Origin: Malus domestica
Lineage: Eukaryota; Streptophyta; Magnoliopsida; Rosales; Rosaceae
Length of the DNA: 64,000 nucleotides
Assembly (NCBI RefSeq): GCF_042453785.1
Contig: NC_091666.1
Location: 26,494,501-26,558,500, forward strand
Direction: 5' to 3'
The notes beneath the pieces were generated by a model, which was not told the DNA's origin, did no database searches, and worked only from the letters and a program-made list of their open reading frames with translations. The number at the start of each line of letters is the position of its first letter. The stretch's first letter is position 1. Shown one piece after another: positions 43,028 to 54,480 of the stretch. A program made the translations under genes and the position numbers.

Positions 43028-44680
43028 CATTACACCATAAACTGCCTTTAATAGCATGTTTTTATAGCATATTTTTATGAAAATGCTTTTCTTTCTTTTT
43101 TTGAAAGAAATGTCATGTTACAACATTTAATAGCCTTTTAAAAACTTAAATAGGGTTTCTTGGCCATACGCTATCAAAAGTTTAAATATATATATTTTTT
43201 AAATAAAGTTTAACGCTAACAAAGAAACGCAGCAGCTTAAAAGAAAAAAGAAACTCGATTTATAAATAAAAAATAGTTTTGGGTAAACTCATATTACGCA
43301 GAAGCACACTTTCTCCATCGTCCTGCTTGTCGTCTCCATCACAAATCTACGTTGTCGACTCAGAATATCACCATTGCAATCTATCTTTCTCGCATATCTT
43401 CACAATCGCATAGCCGCGCAACCACAATCACACAGCTGCACGCATCCACAATCGCAGTCAGTTCCCTATTGCAATCGCCATTGCAAGCTTGCAAGGTCAG
43501 ATTAGACCAAATCATTGCTGCGGACATCCACAATCGCATGGAGTTCCCAATTTTACAAAAGTTACCTATATGCTCTAGGATTGGTAATTAGGGCTTGGAT
43601 TTTATGAATCACATATATATGCTCGTTCATGTCTTCTATCACTCTCTTTGTGATTTTCATCTAATATAGATTTGTTTTTTTTGTAAATATTCTACCCTAG
43701 GATTGAAACTATAGGCAGATTATAAAAAAGTTGAAGCTAAATCGCAATCTCATTGTCGCACAAATAATGAGCTCGATCAGCATTGATAAGCTACAAATTA
43801 CCCTTTATTTGGTAAGATTTGTAATTATGTAATTTCTTGGTGTCTAACTCGAAGCTTGATCAAGTACAGTTAGTTCTTACCCAATAGAGGGAGCTTTCTA
43901 GCTTATCAATGTTGGTTGAGCTCATTGTGCCACAACGAGATTGCGATATAGATTCAACTTTTTTATAATCTGGCTGGAGTTTCAATTCTGGGGTAGAATA
44001 TTTACTAAAAACAAAACAAAAAAACAAAAATATACTATACTAGACGAAAATCACAAAGGGAAGGATAGAAGAATAAACAGCATATACGTAACTTTTGTAA
44101 TCTAAAAACCCTAATTTGGAAAATGTTTCAGATGCAAATAAAATTTCTACAACCAAAGGCAGATGAAAATACTGGAATAAGCATACGATTTGATCTAATA
44201 TGACCTTGCAGCTTGCAATGGCGATTGCAATTGGGAACTTACTGAGATTTTGGATGTGCGCAGCAGTGCGATTGTGGTTACGGGGCTATGCGATTGTGAA
44301 GATATGTGAAAGAGAGACTGCGATAGCGATTTTCAGAGTCTACGACGGAGACGTATGTGGCGACAATGACGACGACGGAGATTTGTGATGGCGACGGCGA
44401 CCAGGACGACAGAGAGAGTGTGCTCTCTGAGCTTACACGAAACTATTTTTATAATCGAGCTTCTTTTTGCTTATAAGCTACCATGTTTCTTTGTTAGCAT
44501 TAAACTTTATTTAAAAAAATATATACATATTTAAACTTTTGATAGTGTAGGAACGCTATATTCAGTTTTTAAAATGCTATTAAATGTTGTAACATGACAT
44601 TTAATATCATTTTCATAAAAATTAAAAAAAAAAAAAAAACGCTATACAACTTGCTATTAAAAGCAATTTTTGGTGTAGTG
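43028..44680. mobile_element. Giant foldback element (1653 bp, arms ~780 bp)
   Basis: The outer ends CATTACACCATAAACTGC and GCAATTTTTGGTGTAGTG are inverted copies. The match continues through TTCACAATCGCATAGCC (43400 and, inverted, 44290), TTGCAATCGCCATTGCAAGC (43471 and 44215) and AACATTGATAAGCTA-type sequence (43775 and 43905). The non-paired centre is only about 60 bp (~43820-43880). The right end CACTACACCAAAAATTGC resembles CACTA-type TIRs, but no 3-bp duplication is seen. ORFs inside are arm artefacts. Confidence 0.8.
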
Positions 44681-44895
44681 AGCCCAACCTGTTGGCGTTT
44701 GATTCCAATTTTTTATTCTTTTAGCAAGATTATAATTAAAACAATCTAATTTGTACAAATACTCTAACTTACGGAGAGCAAAGTTTGAGCTTGAGTGCAA
44801 AGGAGACGGGAACATTTTCTTTACTAACTGGCCGAATTCACATATGAGAGATTAGATCATATTTTTGTATGAACAAACCATATAAACAAGTTGAA

Positions 44896-46638
44896 TATCA
44901 GAGTGCGACATAACCAAGACTACAAAATGATAGGAATATTATTAAACAAACAAGAATGTCGAAACGGCTACAAAATTTCAAGAGGCTACATCGTGACTAA
45001 TATTTTCTCGACTGAATAACAAGCATGCTATTTATAATAAACTAACTCTAATCCTAAAAGGTAAGAAATCAAAACCCTAATACTAACTGGTTAAGCCCAG
45101 AAAACCATGGCGATATACGACATGGGTTTGCAAACAAGCAGATGAGAACTGGCACACGTGCAAACTGGACTTGACTAGACTTGTCGTGACTGGTGAACTT
45201 GACTTGACTTGATTGGCAAACTTGACTTGACTTAACTTGCGAACTTGACTTGACTTAATTGGCGAACTTGACATAACTTGACTGGCGAACTGGACTTGAT
45301 TGGATTGGCAAACTGATTATGGCTGGCAAACTAATTCAGGTTTAGATTGGCTAGTGTTGAGAGTATGGAAAAAATCCGTTACTAAACAAATGAGATTTTC
45401 ATATCTCAGTTGTAACAACAAACAACAAAAATAAAACAACTACTATCACTCGAATGATCATAGGTCTAAGCACTCGAGTGACGGTCACAAAACAATTCCT
45501 AATAGGCTAACAACTTGCACGGGCCAAAACTAGCTTGACCATTTTTTGCCCTTTGCCCATGTGGGCCAAAACCTCAAACATTTTTTTTTTTACTTTTTCC
45601 TTTTCTTTTTGTTTTCTTCTTTTTTTTTCTTTTCTTTTCTTTCTAATAGAAAATTAACACAGCAAAAGCAACAGTGGGTACAGTGGGTACTGGTGAATGG
45701 TTCAGACGAACGGCTGGGACTGGGTCGGGTTGCAGCGAGCCTGTGCGAGTCGGGTTGATCAGATGTGTGTCTGGGTTAGAGCACCAAACTAGTGCGGGTT
45801 GAGTAGGTATGGTGCATGTATGGTTCTGTCTGTGCTGGTGCTTGGTGGGTGCGAGCAAGTGCAGCAAGGACGGAGAGATTTAGGACTGAATTCAAGCAGG
45901 TGGTGAGACTGGTTCGAGGCAAGCGAGATGCAGGTTCAATAGGTGCAGATCAAAATGGTGCAAGAGGATCTGGTACGGCTTGACAGAGATGGGTCAGGTA
46001 CGGATTGTTCAGTCGTTGTGCCCTGAATTAGGGTTTTATAGTTTGAAAAAAAAAAGGAATAAAAAAGGAAACTAAATCAGTTGCTGAACCAACCCTCTGC
46101 CCCGTCGTCGCTTGGCCATCGTACCAGACCATCACCATCATACTGCCGCAGCAACTAGAAACCCAGAACACGACCTACTGCAAGCGGCCTCCGCAAACCT
46201 GTCGTCCCTCTGTTTCAAAAATCTAATCGAAGTCTATATCCCGACTCGCATTCCGATGCTGCGCCAGACCGTGTCGAACCTGATCCGTCGCCATCCTTGC
46301 TGCACCGCTTCTGTCCCGCATCACTGCAATTAGTTCTCGCCGCCACCGTCCATCACCACCCGTTGCCAGACCCGCCTGAACAATCCGCTCCCGACCCATC
46401 TCTGTCAAGCTGTACCAGATCCTCTTGCACCACTTCGAATATCAGAGTGCGTCGTAATCAAGACTACAAAATGATAAGAATATTATTAAATAAACAAGAA
46501 TGTCGAAACGATTACAAAATCACAAGAGGTTACATCGTGACTAACATAATCTAATAACAAGCATACTATTTATAATAAACTAACATTAATCCTAAAATGT
46601 AAGAAATCAAAACCCTAATAATACCGAGTTAAGCCCAC
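44896..46638 (+). repeat. Pair of ~200-bp direct repeats 1.5 kb apart
   Basis: 44896-45097 and 46437-46638 share AATATCAGAGTGCG, AAGACTACAAAATGATA, ACAAGAATGTCGAAACG, TACATCGTGACTAA, GCATRCTATTTATAATAAAC and TAAGAAATCAAAACCCTAAT. This is probably LTR sequence of a small or deleted retroelement. The enclosed 45100-46436 has a GC-richer stretch (46085-46430) with short frames but nothing recognised. Confidence 0.7.
45165..45320 (+). repeat. ~30-bp ACTTGACTTGACTT tandem repeat
   Basis: GCGAACTTGACTTGACTTAA-type units occur five to six times with drift. Confidence 0.8.
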
Positions 46639-47159
46639 AAATCCAAACATTCAAATAAATAAAAAAACTAATATTTTTCAACATGGTTGCCATGGTTACC
46701 TATGTTAAAGTGTCTGTTACCACCTTCGTTAATCATGCCCTGATTGTCTCTTCCAGTCCCAGATTCCAACAAATCTACCACTACTGCATTTCTCACTCTG
46801 ATGCTTTATACTTAAAGCATGACCCCATGTAACAAGTTCCCTTGTAATATCCAGACAACTAAGACAATTGAAATTTTATTTTTGGTTAAAGTTAATGCTG
46901 TTGATCAACTTCGTATATTTTCGAATAAATTGACAAGATATATTGTTCGGTATTATAACCACAACACAAGCATGAGAGTTGCAGTTTAAGCATCCAAAAC
47001 AGTCAAGCCGCAGCTTGATTGTTGCACCTTTTCTAGTAATACATACATTGTTTCACGGTAAAAAAAAAATGTTTACCACATATATAGACAGGGTTCCCCC
47101 ATCAGACTATCATGAAATCTGTGAGCGATCATATATATTGGGAAATCTGCATATAGTAT

Positions 47160-48140
47160 AAAAAATCAAGGAATACTTTGGATGTGGTCCCTAATCCTTT
47201 ACATTCTTTAATTAAAACCTTAATAATATTCAAAGTTTGATCAAAGTCCCTTGACTTTGTACACCTCATTTTATTACTATTAATATTTATATTTTTATAG
47301 TTTTGACATTAATTGTTTGATATTTTATGAGATTTATAATCTTATAAATTTAAAATCCATCATTCTAATACTATTAGAAACGGTTACAATAAAAAAAATT
47401 CAAACATTTTGATTTAATAAATTGATGAAAACTATGTAAAAATGAGAAATAATAAATGGCAAAAGAATGTATCCATAGTGTTAAAAAAATTGGTACATTT
47501 CACATATAACAAAGTGGTACATTAATAAAGAAGAATGAGTACATTATAAAACTAAAAAGAAAATATTACAAATGAATTTTTAGGGTACATATAAAAGATT
47601 AAAAAAAAATTATGAGTACAAATGAATTTTTAAAAAGTATAACTAAAAAGAAAATACTACAAATTTTAAAAATGTTGCAAATTAAAAGTGGGTACAAACT
47701 AAAAATATAAATATATGTTACAAAGTTTAGGCATAAAACATAAATATACCATGTAATTTTTCTATCATTGATTAAATATACAATGGCATGTGACGGTATA
47801 AACATGGGTACAAACACAAATATAACTTTAAAAAATTGGGTGCAAGAAGAAACTAATATATGGGTACAAATTATAAATGAAAAGAAATTGGTACAAATTA
47901 AAAAATATTTGCAAATTAAAAATAGGTACAAACTAAAAATAAAAATATATGATAAAACATTTAACCATAAATATAAATATACTAATTGTAACATTTTTAA
48001 CACTAAATGAATATATTTAAAAATAAAAATATTTTATTATTCAAATAATTAATGATGTTATTAATACCCAAGGATCTTGATCAAAAATTGAAAATGAATA
48101 GGATTTTAATCAATGAAGTAACAAAAAGAAGGATGTGAAC
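47160..48140 (+). repeat. AT-rich GGTACA-type repeat element, copy 1
   Basis: It is rich in GGTACAAAT and GGGTACA motifs and ends GGATTTTAATCAATGAAGTA. The same element is present inverted at 56180-57080 (e.g. ATTAATGATGTTATTAATAC against its complement). No TIR, ORF or target duplication could be defined. Confidence 0.7.
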
Positions 48141-48425
48141 CTAATTTTCCCAAAAATCAAATAAGTGTGAGATGAACGCATGTGATTTTAGCTCGTCGCA
48201 AACTTTGATCCACTACCGTCCGAATCCGCATTTCTTGCTAGGGTTTGAGTGGCGATCGAATGCGTGGGAAGTACCGTTTTCAATCACCAGCTGCAAATTG
48301 TGATGCTATGCATACTCATAAAATGTACCTCTAGACATTTTATATATACATACTGCCGTAGTCACATCAAAATGTATATCCAATATATAGTAAAACGACA
48401 TCAGTAGAGACTTAACTCCATATGC

Positions 48426-48640
48426 ATGGAAGAGAGGAAAGTCTAGCATGAAAGATAAGAGCCAGTCAGACAAGCCGAAGGACAACTTGCTTACCTAGAA
48501 ATCCTAATATATATAGGCTCAAGCGTTAACTTGTCAGTAACTTTTGCACATATGAGATCTAATTAGGCAAGTCATCCCTGGCTACCAAACATGGCTCTTC
48601 ACCTTCATACAAGACTTCTCTTCCTCTGAATTTTAATTTG
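48426..48640 (-). ncRNA. MIR169: MIR169-family microRNA precursor
   Basis: Read on the minus strand, TAGCCAGGGATGACTTGCCT (from 48584) differs from canonical miR169 by one base (A to G at position 7). Opposite it, GCAAGTTGTCCTTCGGCTTG (48490-48471) matches the miR169 star sequence closely. The two pair along nearly their whole length with one bulged base and G-U pairs. The stem continues below the duplex: AAGAGCCA, ATGAAGGTGAAGAGCCA and GGAAGAGAAGTCTTG on one side match GAGCCAGTC, ATGAAAGATAAGAGCCA and GAAGAGAGGAAAGTCT as plus-strand complements, giving arms of ~65 nt. The loop is about 70 nt. miR169 targets NF-YA transcription-factor mRNAs and responds to drought and nutrient stress. No promoter was assigned. 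Confidence 0.8.
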
Positions 48641-48649
48641 TTGCCTATG

Positions 48650-51600
48650 TTCTCCATTGTTAAACTAAGCTTCTATTTATAGGTAACAGATCGGAGGTTG
48701 CCTAGTCATGCTGCAACTAACTATATCAGTGCAGAAGATATGGATCGAATATATTCGTTCCTCCAATTAGAGGCTAGCAAATTGTATCCATTTGATCTTC
48801 ATGCATGTGCTGCAACTTATGCGTGTTGATGTTCGATGTGCTAGCAAGCTCATCCTGCATGGATAAGTACTGATGAGTCTCAAAATTTATAAGTCAAAAG
48901 GTACAAATTAAAGGTTTCACTTTTGCATACCACGCCACAATAGCAAATAGAATATGTTGGTCGTCGGTGGTCAAGCAACTTGCACTGAATTTGTTCTCAA
49001 TCTTCATTTGACCTTTCAGTATTATCTGTGCTATTTCATGAAAAATATTTAGCTTGCTACAATTAAGAAGTCGCTACGATTAATCTAATGTTACATATGT
49101 ATATGAATTTTTCTTTTTATGATTTTCGATGAGATATTTTCGTATGTGACTAAATACGATTTGCAATTAAGTAAAATGACATTAATTTATAAAAATTCAA
49201 GTTTTATTCATACAACATTTGTGCATGCAGTCTAATTCTTCGTATCTTTTTAATCTTTATACCATTTAGATTACTTCTACTCACAAATTTGACTCCTTTA
49301 CAAACTCCAGTTAGCTAGACTTACTATAAAATGGGGCGAAGGCCACCGGTTTCTTAGCCACAAGTCTAACAACTGTGGCCTTTGTTGCTTAGGCCATAGA
49401 TAGTCCGCATCTGAGGCTACTAATTAGTCTCTCATAGATAACATATCGAAATGCATTATTACATAAGTAGCAGATGGTAGTTATTGTAGGTAGTTGATAT
49501 ATGCGAGATGCACAAATCAATCAAAGATTGACAAACACTCATGTCGTTGTGGACAATTGCACTCATAAAGCTCTTCTACCTATTGAATACTAAATCGAAG
49601 GTGCATCGATAAATACTCTTAACCAGAGCTATAAGTTTTTTAGTGAAGCTGCAATTTGAAGTCACAAGTATATAACATTATAAGTGGTGAGGTGGTTACA
49701 GTCTTCGTCTTCATCTTCAACTCTTCTCAACCTTCTCCTAATATAAATGGAGGATCATATATTTCTTGGTTGGCAGTGAGCCATCCAACCCAATCTATTT
49801 CCAATTTCCTCATTGACATTCTCCTAACTACAAAAAGGACTGCAAACAAAATTGTTTTGACCTTGATTGATAAATCACATCCGGCATCCTTAAAGATAAG
49901 ATCTGATAGGATTTATGGTATGAGGTGACACGACTCTCCTTGACCTTCTTTTATGATCCCTTCGTGAGCTCGCTTATTCCAAAGTTCCTCACCTGCTGTA
50001 TGATAGTAAGATCTCAACCGCCATGTCAAATTCCCACCCAACAAAAGAGGAAAATAATGGTAAAACCATCCAACTTAATCACCAAATTCTGTTTACAATA
50101 ATATTCCAAGCTTGTTACTCAAAAAAGCAACAAGTCCCATCGCTTCACTTGCTTCAACTTTATTTGGTTTTGGGTTCTTCTCGAGGGCAATTACAAAGAA
50201 TACTTGTGCCCGTGGAATGGTGGATGTGTTTTGGATTGATTTGATTCTTCTTGTTAGACCGGCCGGCTTCATGGCTTGAGATGATATACAAACAATTTTT
50301 CGGAAGCAAATTAAATGTTAGGGAAAATGCATTCTCGTACGGATTGCTTGGATAATTAGAGTTTACCTTCATTGTGTTTTATCATAAAAGATTTGGAGTT
50401 ATATTTAACCACGTTTTTAATGGGCGATACATGCAATGAATTCCACATTAGTAACCTCTTGTTTTTCAAGTAACAAAAGACTCATCATCAAGTCATGTTA
50501 AGTCATGGTTAGGTTACGGTCTTTTCACGATTGGAACAGTCCAGTTGGGGTCAAGTCTAGTTGGTATTCGAAAGGAAGTTGCTCTAATACAATGTCAAGA
50601 TTTCAAAGTTGGGCCATCGGCCGTTACTAATTATATCGATATTGTCGCAACCACTTGCACAACCCGACATGTGTTGCATTTTATCACACAAAATCTCGAT
50701 GTTATTAGTAATGAAACCATTCATTTATAGATAAAAATATATTCTTTCATACTTAAAATAGTAGCATCACGTGATAGCATGAAGATCACACTTGGATATC
50801 TTCGGGATTTACAGCCTTTACGGCGGGGGCCAGATAGATAGAATTCATCTAAGTTCAACTTGCATTACGTCGGTCGTAGAGGAGAATCTTGCGCACAACT
50901 AATATATATCCTCTTCCCAAAACAAGAATTTTTTTTTTCCTGTTGAGATATGAGTAGTGCTACATTGAGCATTTATTTGTCTCATCATGTCCATTTCTGT
51001 TAGACATATGGTACAAATAGATGGTTAAAATGACATTTTTGTTCATCTAATTTCCTCTACCACCTAGTAATTGATCTATGTGGATTAAGTTTTATAACAT
51101 GGTGGAAAATTATATAGGCAATAAATTGGTTATTCTTTTTCACAATGCATCTTAATATTTACCGATTCGACATGAAAAATGAGGTTTTTTCCCTCAGTAA
51201 AACTGGGGTGAAGTTGACCCAATATATTCAAGCAAAATTCGCAATGAAACGTCAAAACAAAGAAAAACATAAAATTTATACAAGGTAGCGATTTTCTCAC
51301 TTCTCTATTTTAATCATCTATGTATGCCCGTTAAAAGAGCGCAGAAGACTAACAAACGAGTGCGAAAAAATCCCTACACAAACAAGCAACTAAGCAAAAA
51401 AATCAACCTCTCCCATGCATATTGAACCAAATCAAGCCATATCAACATTGAGTGGAGGGCTTGCAGAGCTGCCAAGATTGCTGTTTCTCACATTGAAAAG
51501 CTACAAATAGTACCCCCTGACTTTTATTATAAATTTTGAGCTCTTGATTGCTAGCAAAGATATCATATCATAGCAACTTGTTATAAATGACTAGCTAAGA

Positions 51601-52060
51601 GATTGTTTTCATTTCTCCAGTGTAAGTAATGAGTTATTTTGGTGGTTAATTAAGGTATTTTCCTTCAACTTATTGCGGTTTGAGTTTAAACTCTCATTTC
51701 TTTAAGTAATGTAAATTACACTTGTATTATCGTTTGTATTAAAAAATTTCTCCCTTAATTAAACTTTAGAGTAAAATTGTCGCTTCTACTAAGACAAAAA
51801 AATATTTTAAAATTAGTTGACGGTGCAAATTGGGAGAGTGGACATAAAATGAAGAGATATAGGAGAATATAATCGATTGCATGAGTTTTTCATTTATTTT
51901 GGGTGGAAAGGAAGGTTGCATGGGTTTGACTTTATTGGCATACATGGTAAAACGTAATTATTGATGCTAATCATTGACTTTATCAAGAATATGAATACTA
52001 ATCATTTTTCTCCATTTGACCCAAAAAAATAATGAAAATAATAAAATTTGTGATAAAACA
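48650..52060. other. Long intergenic stretch, nothing recognised
   Basis: Frames at 49656-49928, 50023-50244 and 50545-50730 show no domain, codon bias or splice pattern. AT-rich with scattered unique sequence. It may hold MIR169 regulatory DNA on the upstream (right-hand) side. Confidence 0.5.
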
Positions 52061-52066
52061 TGGAGA

Positions 52067-52231
52067 AATTCTAAGGAGACTCTCAAATTTGGATTTTTTG
52101 TGGATTCTCCGCAACCTCACATTTTAACGTCGATTTTTATGTCAATATTTATAAAATATTATGCAAAAAATTTGAGATGACAAAGAGACCAAGAAAAGTC
52201 TCGCTTTTGATCGAGTCTTCTAGCATTTCTC
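52067..52231. mobile_element. Small MITE, copy 1 of a tandem pair
   Basis: GAGAAATTCTAAGGAGACTC at the left mirrors GAGTCTTCTAGCATTTCTC at the right, ~165 bp long. Confidence 0.65.
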
Positions 52232-52261
52232 AAAAAGAAAAGAAAAGAAAAAGAAAATAAT

Positions 52262-52424
52262 ATAGAAAAATACAAAGGAGACTCTCGCAAAGTGGGACTC
52301 TCTAGGAACTTTTCGCCACCTCATGTTTTTAGCACAATTCTCATTATAAAACATTGTGCAAAAAAATGAGATGGCGTGAAGCCCCACTTTAAAAGTCTTC
52401 TTAGCATTTTTCCATATTACATAT
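52262..52424. mobile_element. Small MITE, copy 2 of a tandem pair
   Basis: GAAAAATACAAAGGAGACTC at the left mirrors AGTCTTCTTAGCATTTTTCC at the right. Same family and same interior motif (CACCTCA, ATGCAAAA) as 52067-52231, 30 bp away. Confidence 0.65.
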
Positions 52425-53405
52425 TTTATATTAAATATCATCAAATGGAAGGCATCATAATTTTTTATTTGTAGTTGCTATTTTAGTGCATGATGCCAAC
52501 ATCAACATGATCGAGATTTCATTCAACATTCATGATAAATAAGGTTATGTTATTGCAGCTAGCACCAATTAATATTAATGGTTACGTACGTGTACTTGAC
52601 TACTAATTAAGTTTCCATAAAACAACTCCTCTTTAAACTTCCATGCACTACTAATCTTGTCTTGCCAGTGCTTTAAGATGGTAATATATTTAAATAAAAA
52701 TGCGAGGAAACAAAAAATATATTAGTTAAAAACAATAAGCATCTAGAATTCTTGCCGTGTAAATGAAGGTGATTGGACCACGATTCTTATTTCTAATGCA
52801 TATTGGTTTGCATGAAAAAATTAATTACAAATTTTACGTATAAAAAGGGAAAACAAAATCTCAAACAATCACATTTTCGAGTATTAATATTGGGGTAGAT
52901 AATTGACCAATAATAATAAATAAAAAAATAATTGACCAATAATCCCCAAAGTTTCACGAAGGAGTAGAATTTTCTGAATTTCTTCTCCTCCCCTCCCCCT
53001 TCCTCTTACTTTCATATTTTTCTTTCTCACTCTATAAAGAAGACGATACAAAACATTGACGTAACTTAATCGTGATCGTTCAAATAGAAGAAAATTATAG
53101 AGAAACGAAATTTGGAGAGAAGATAATCCTACTCCTTAGTGAAATGGTGGTCCTTAATTTCCAGTTGACATGGAATGGTGGAAATGAAGTTAATTTGTTC
53201 GTATTTATATTTTGTTGGGACTTTATGGGCTATTCATTTGCAAATTAGTATTCGTGGTTATACTTTTAATTATGTTTACTGTGAAGTGAATATGGATTGT
53301 GGCAGTAAACGGGACGAGCTTGATTTTTAATTATAATTATATGATCACTTTTGTGCGTGTGTGTGTGTGTTTTTTTTTTTTTTTTGAACAAATGATATTA
53401 TTTAT

Positions 53406-53844
53406 GAGTAAATTATAGCTATGGTCCCTTAACTTTAACTCAATTAGAGCAATGGTCCCTCAACTAAAAATTCATTACCATTGATCTTTTAACTCATCAA
53501 AACGTGTAGTTATGGTCCCTCAATTAAAAATCCATTACCATTGGTCCCTCAACTTTAATTCAACTGGAGAAATGATCCATTAACTTTAACCCAATTGTAA
53601 CAATGGTCATTCCAACATAGCTCGTTTTGACAAAAAATTTGACGTAGTTGACGAAAATGACCATAATTACACACTTTGATGAGTTGAGAGACCCTAATTG
53701 TATAAATGGTCATTCCAACATAACTTATTTTGACAAAATTTTGATGAAATTGATGAAAATGATTATAACTACACATTTTGATAAGTTGAGGGACCAACAG
53801 TAATAGATTTTTTTTAGTTGATGGATCATTGCTACAATTTACTC
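53406..53844. mobile_element. 439-bp TIR element with an 8-bp target duplication
   Basis: The ends GAGTAAATTATAGCTATGG and, inverted, GAGTAAATTGTAGCAATGA are flanked by perfect TTATTTAT (53398-53405 and 53845-53852). The interior carries repeated TGGTCCCTCAACT/AGTTGAGGGACCA and TGGTCATTCCAACATA segments, so arms and centre are built from one short motif. An 8-bp duplication suggests a hAT or Mutator class. Confidence 0.85.
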
Positions 53845-54119
53845 TTATTTATAAAGGATAAGAGAGTGAGTTAAACCTTACAATTAACTCGCAATAATAT
53901 GGTTCAAATTCGCATTTGGTCAGAATCGAACCTAAGAGTTTGATTTAATGATTTTTTTCAATGTAATTTTATAAAAATTTGATCTACAGTTTAAGGATTC
54001 GTGAAAGATTTTCTTTATATCTTTTCTATATTAAAAAACAAATATTCTTGCTTAGCTATAAATCATAATTGAATTTTAAAATCAAGATTGTTGAAGATAT
54101 ATTTTAGTGTAATATTTTT

Positions 54120-54480
54120 ATGAATTTTTTTTATGAAAACAAGTGGGACACGGACTGCGACTCCCCAATAAATAAAAAATGTAGAAGGTCATGGGTTCGA
54201 TACTCCGAGTTTGGTGAGTCTGATTGATTGTGACCATGGGGAGGGTGAAAATTCTCATTACCTTTGAAGGCCATAAAGGGGTGGATAACCCTGGTTTGCC
54301 ACAAGTTGTCCCTCTTTTTAAAAAAGAAGAAAAAAAATGAAAACAAAAAGAATAAAATTTGAGTAAAACAGATAGAGCACACACTAATAAACTTAACATT
54401 TGTTGCAAGTGACCATTTACCATTGTGATGGAAATAAGTTGTGCTTTTACATTCCGGCGTGGATTCAAACCCTTCGGCTT
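54120..54480 (-). repeat. Dispersed repeat with pol III-like B box
   Basis: CATGGGTTCGATACTCC on the plus strand, and the segment CAAGTGGGACACGGACTGCG, look like a family repeat. The two overlapping minus-strand frames (54118-54468) are by-products. A SINE origin is possible, but no A box was placed. Confidence 0.35.

Noticed and set aside
48865..48905. CTGATGAGTC resembling a hammerhead ribozyme core
   Set aside because: No CGAAAC core or flanking stems nearby; chance match.
49656..50730. Three short ORFs as candidate genes
   Set aside because: No motifs, codon bias or splice-linked continuation; expected by chance in 3 kb.
54186..54220. Possible tRNA gene (B-box GGGTTCGATACTCC)
   Set aside because: No A box, anticodon stem or acceptor pairing could be placed; likely a SINE-like or other dispersed repeat.
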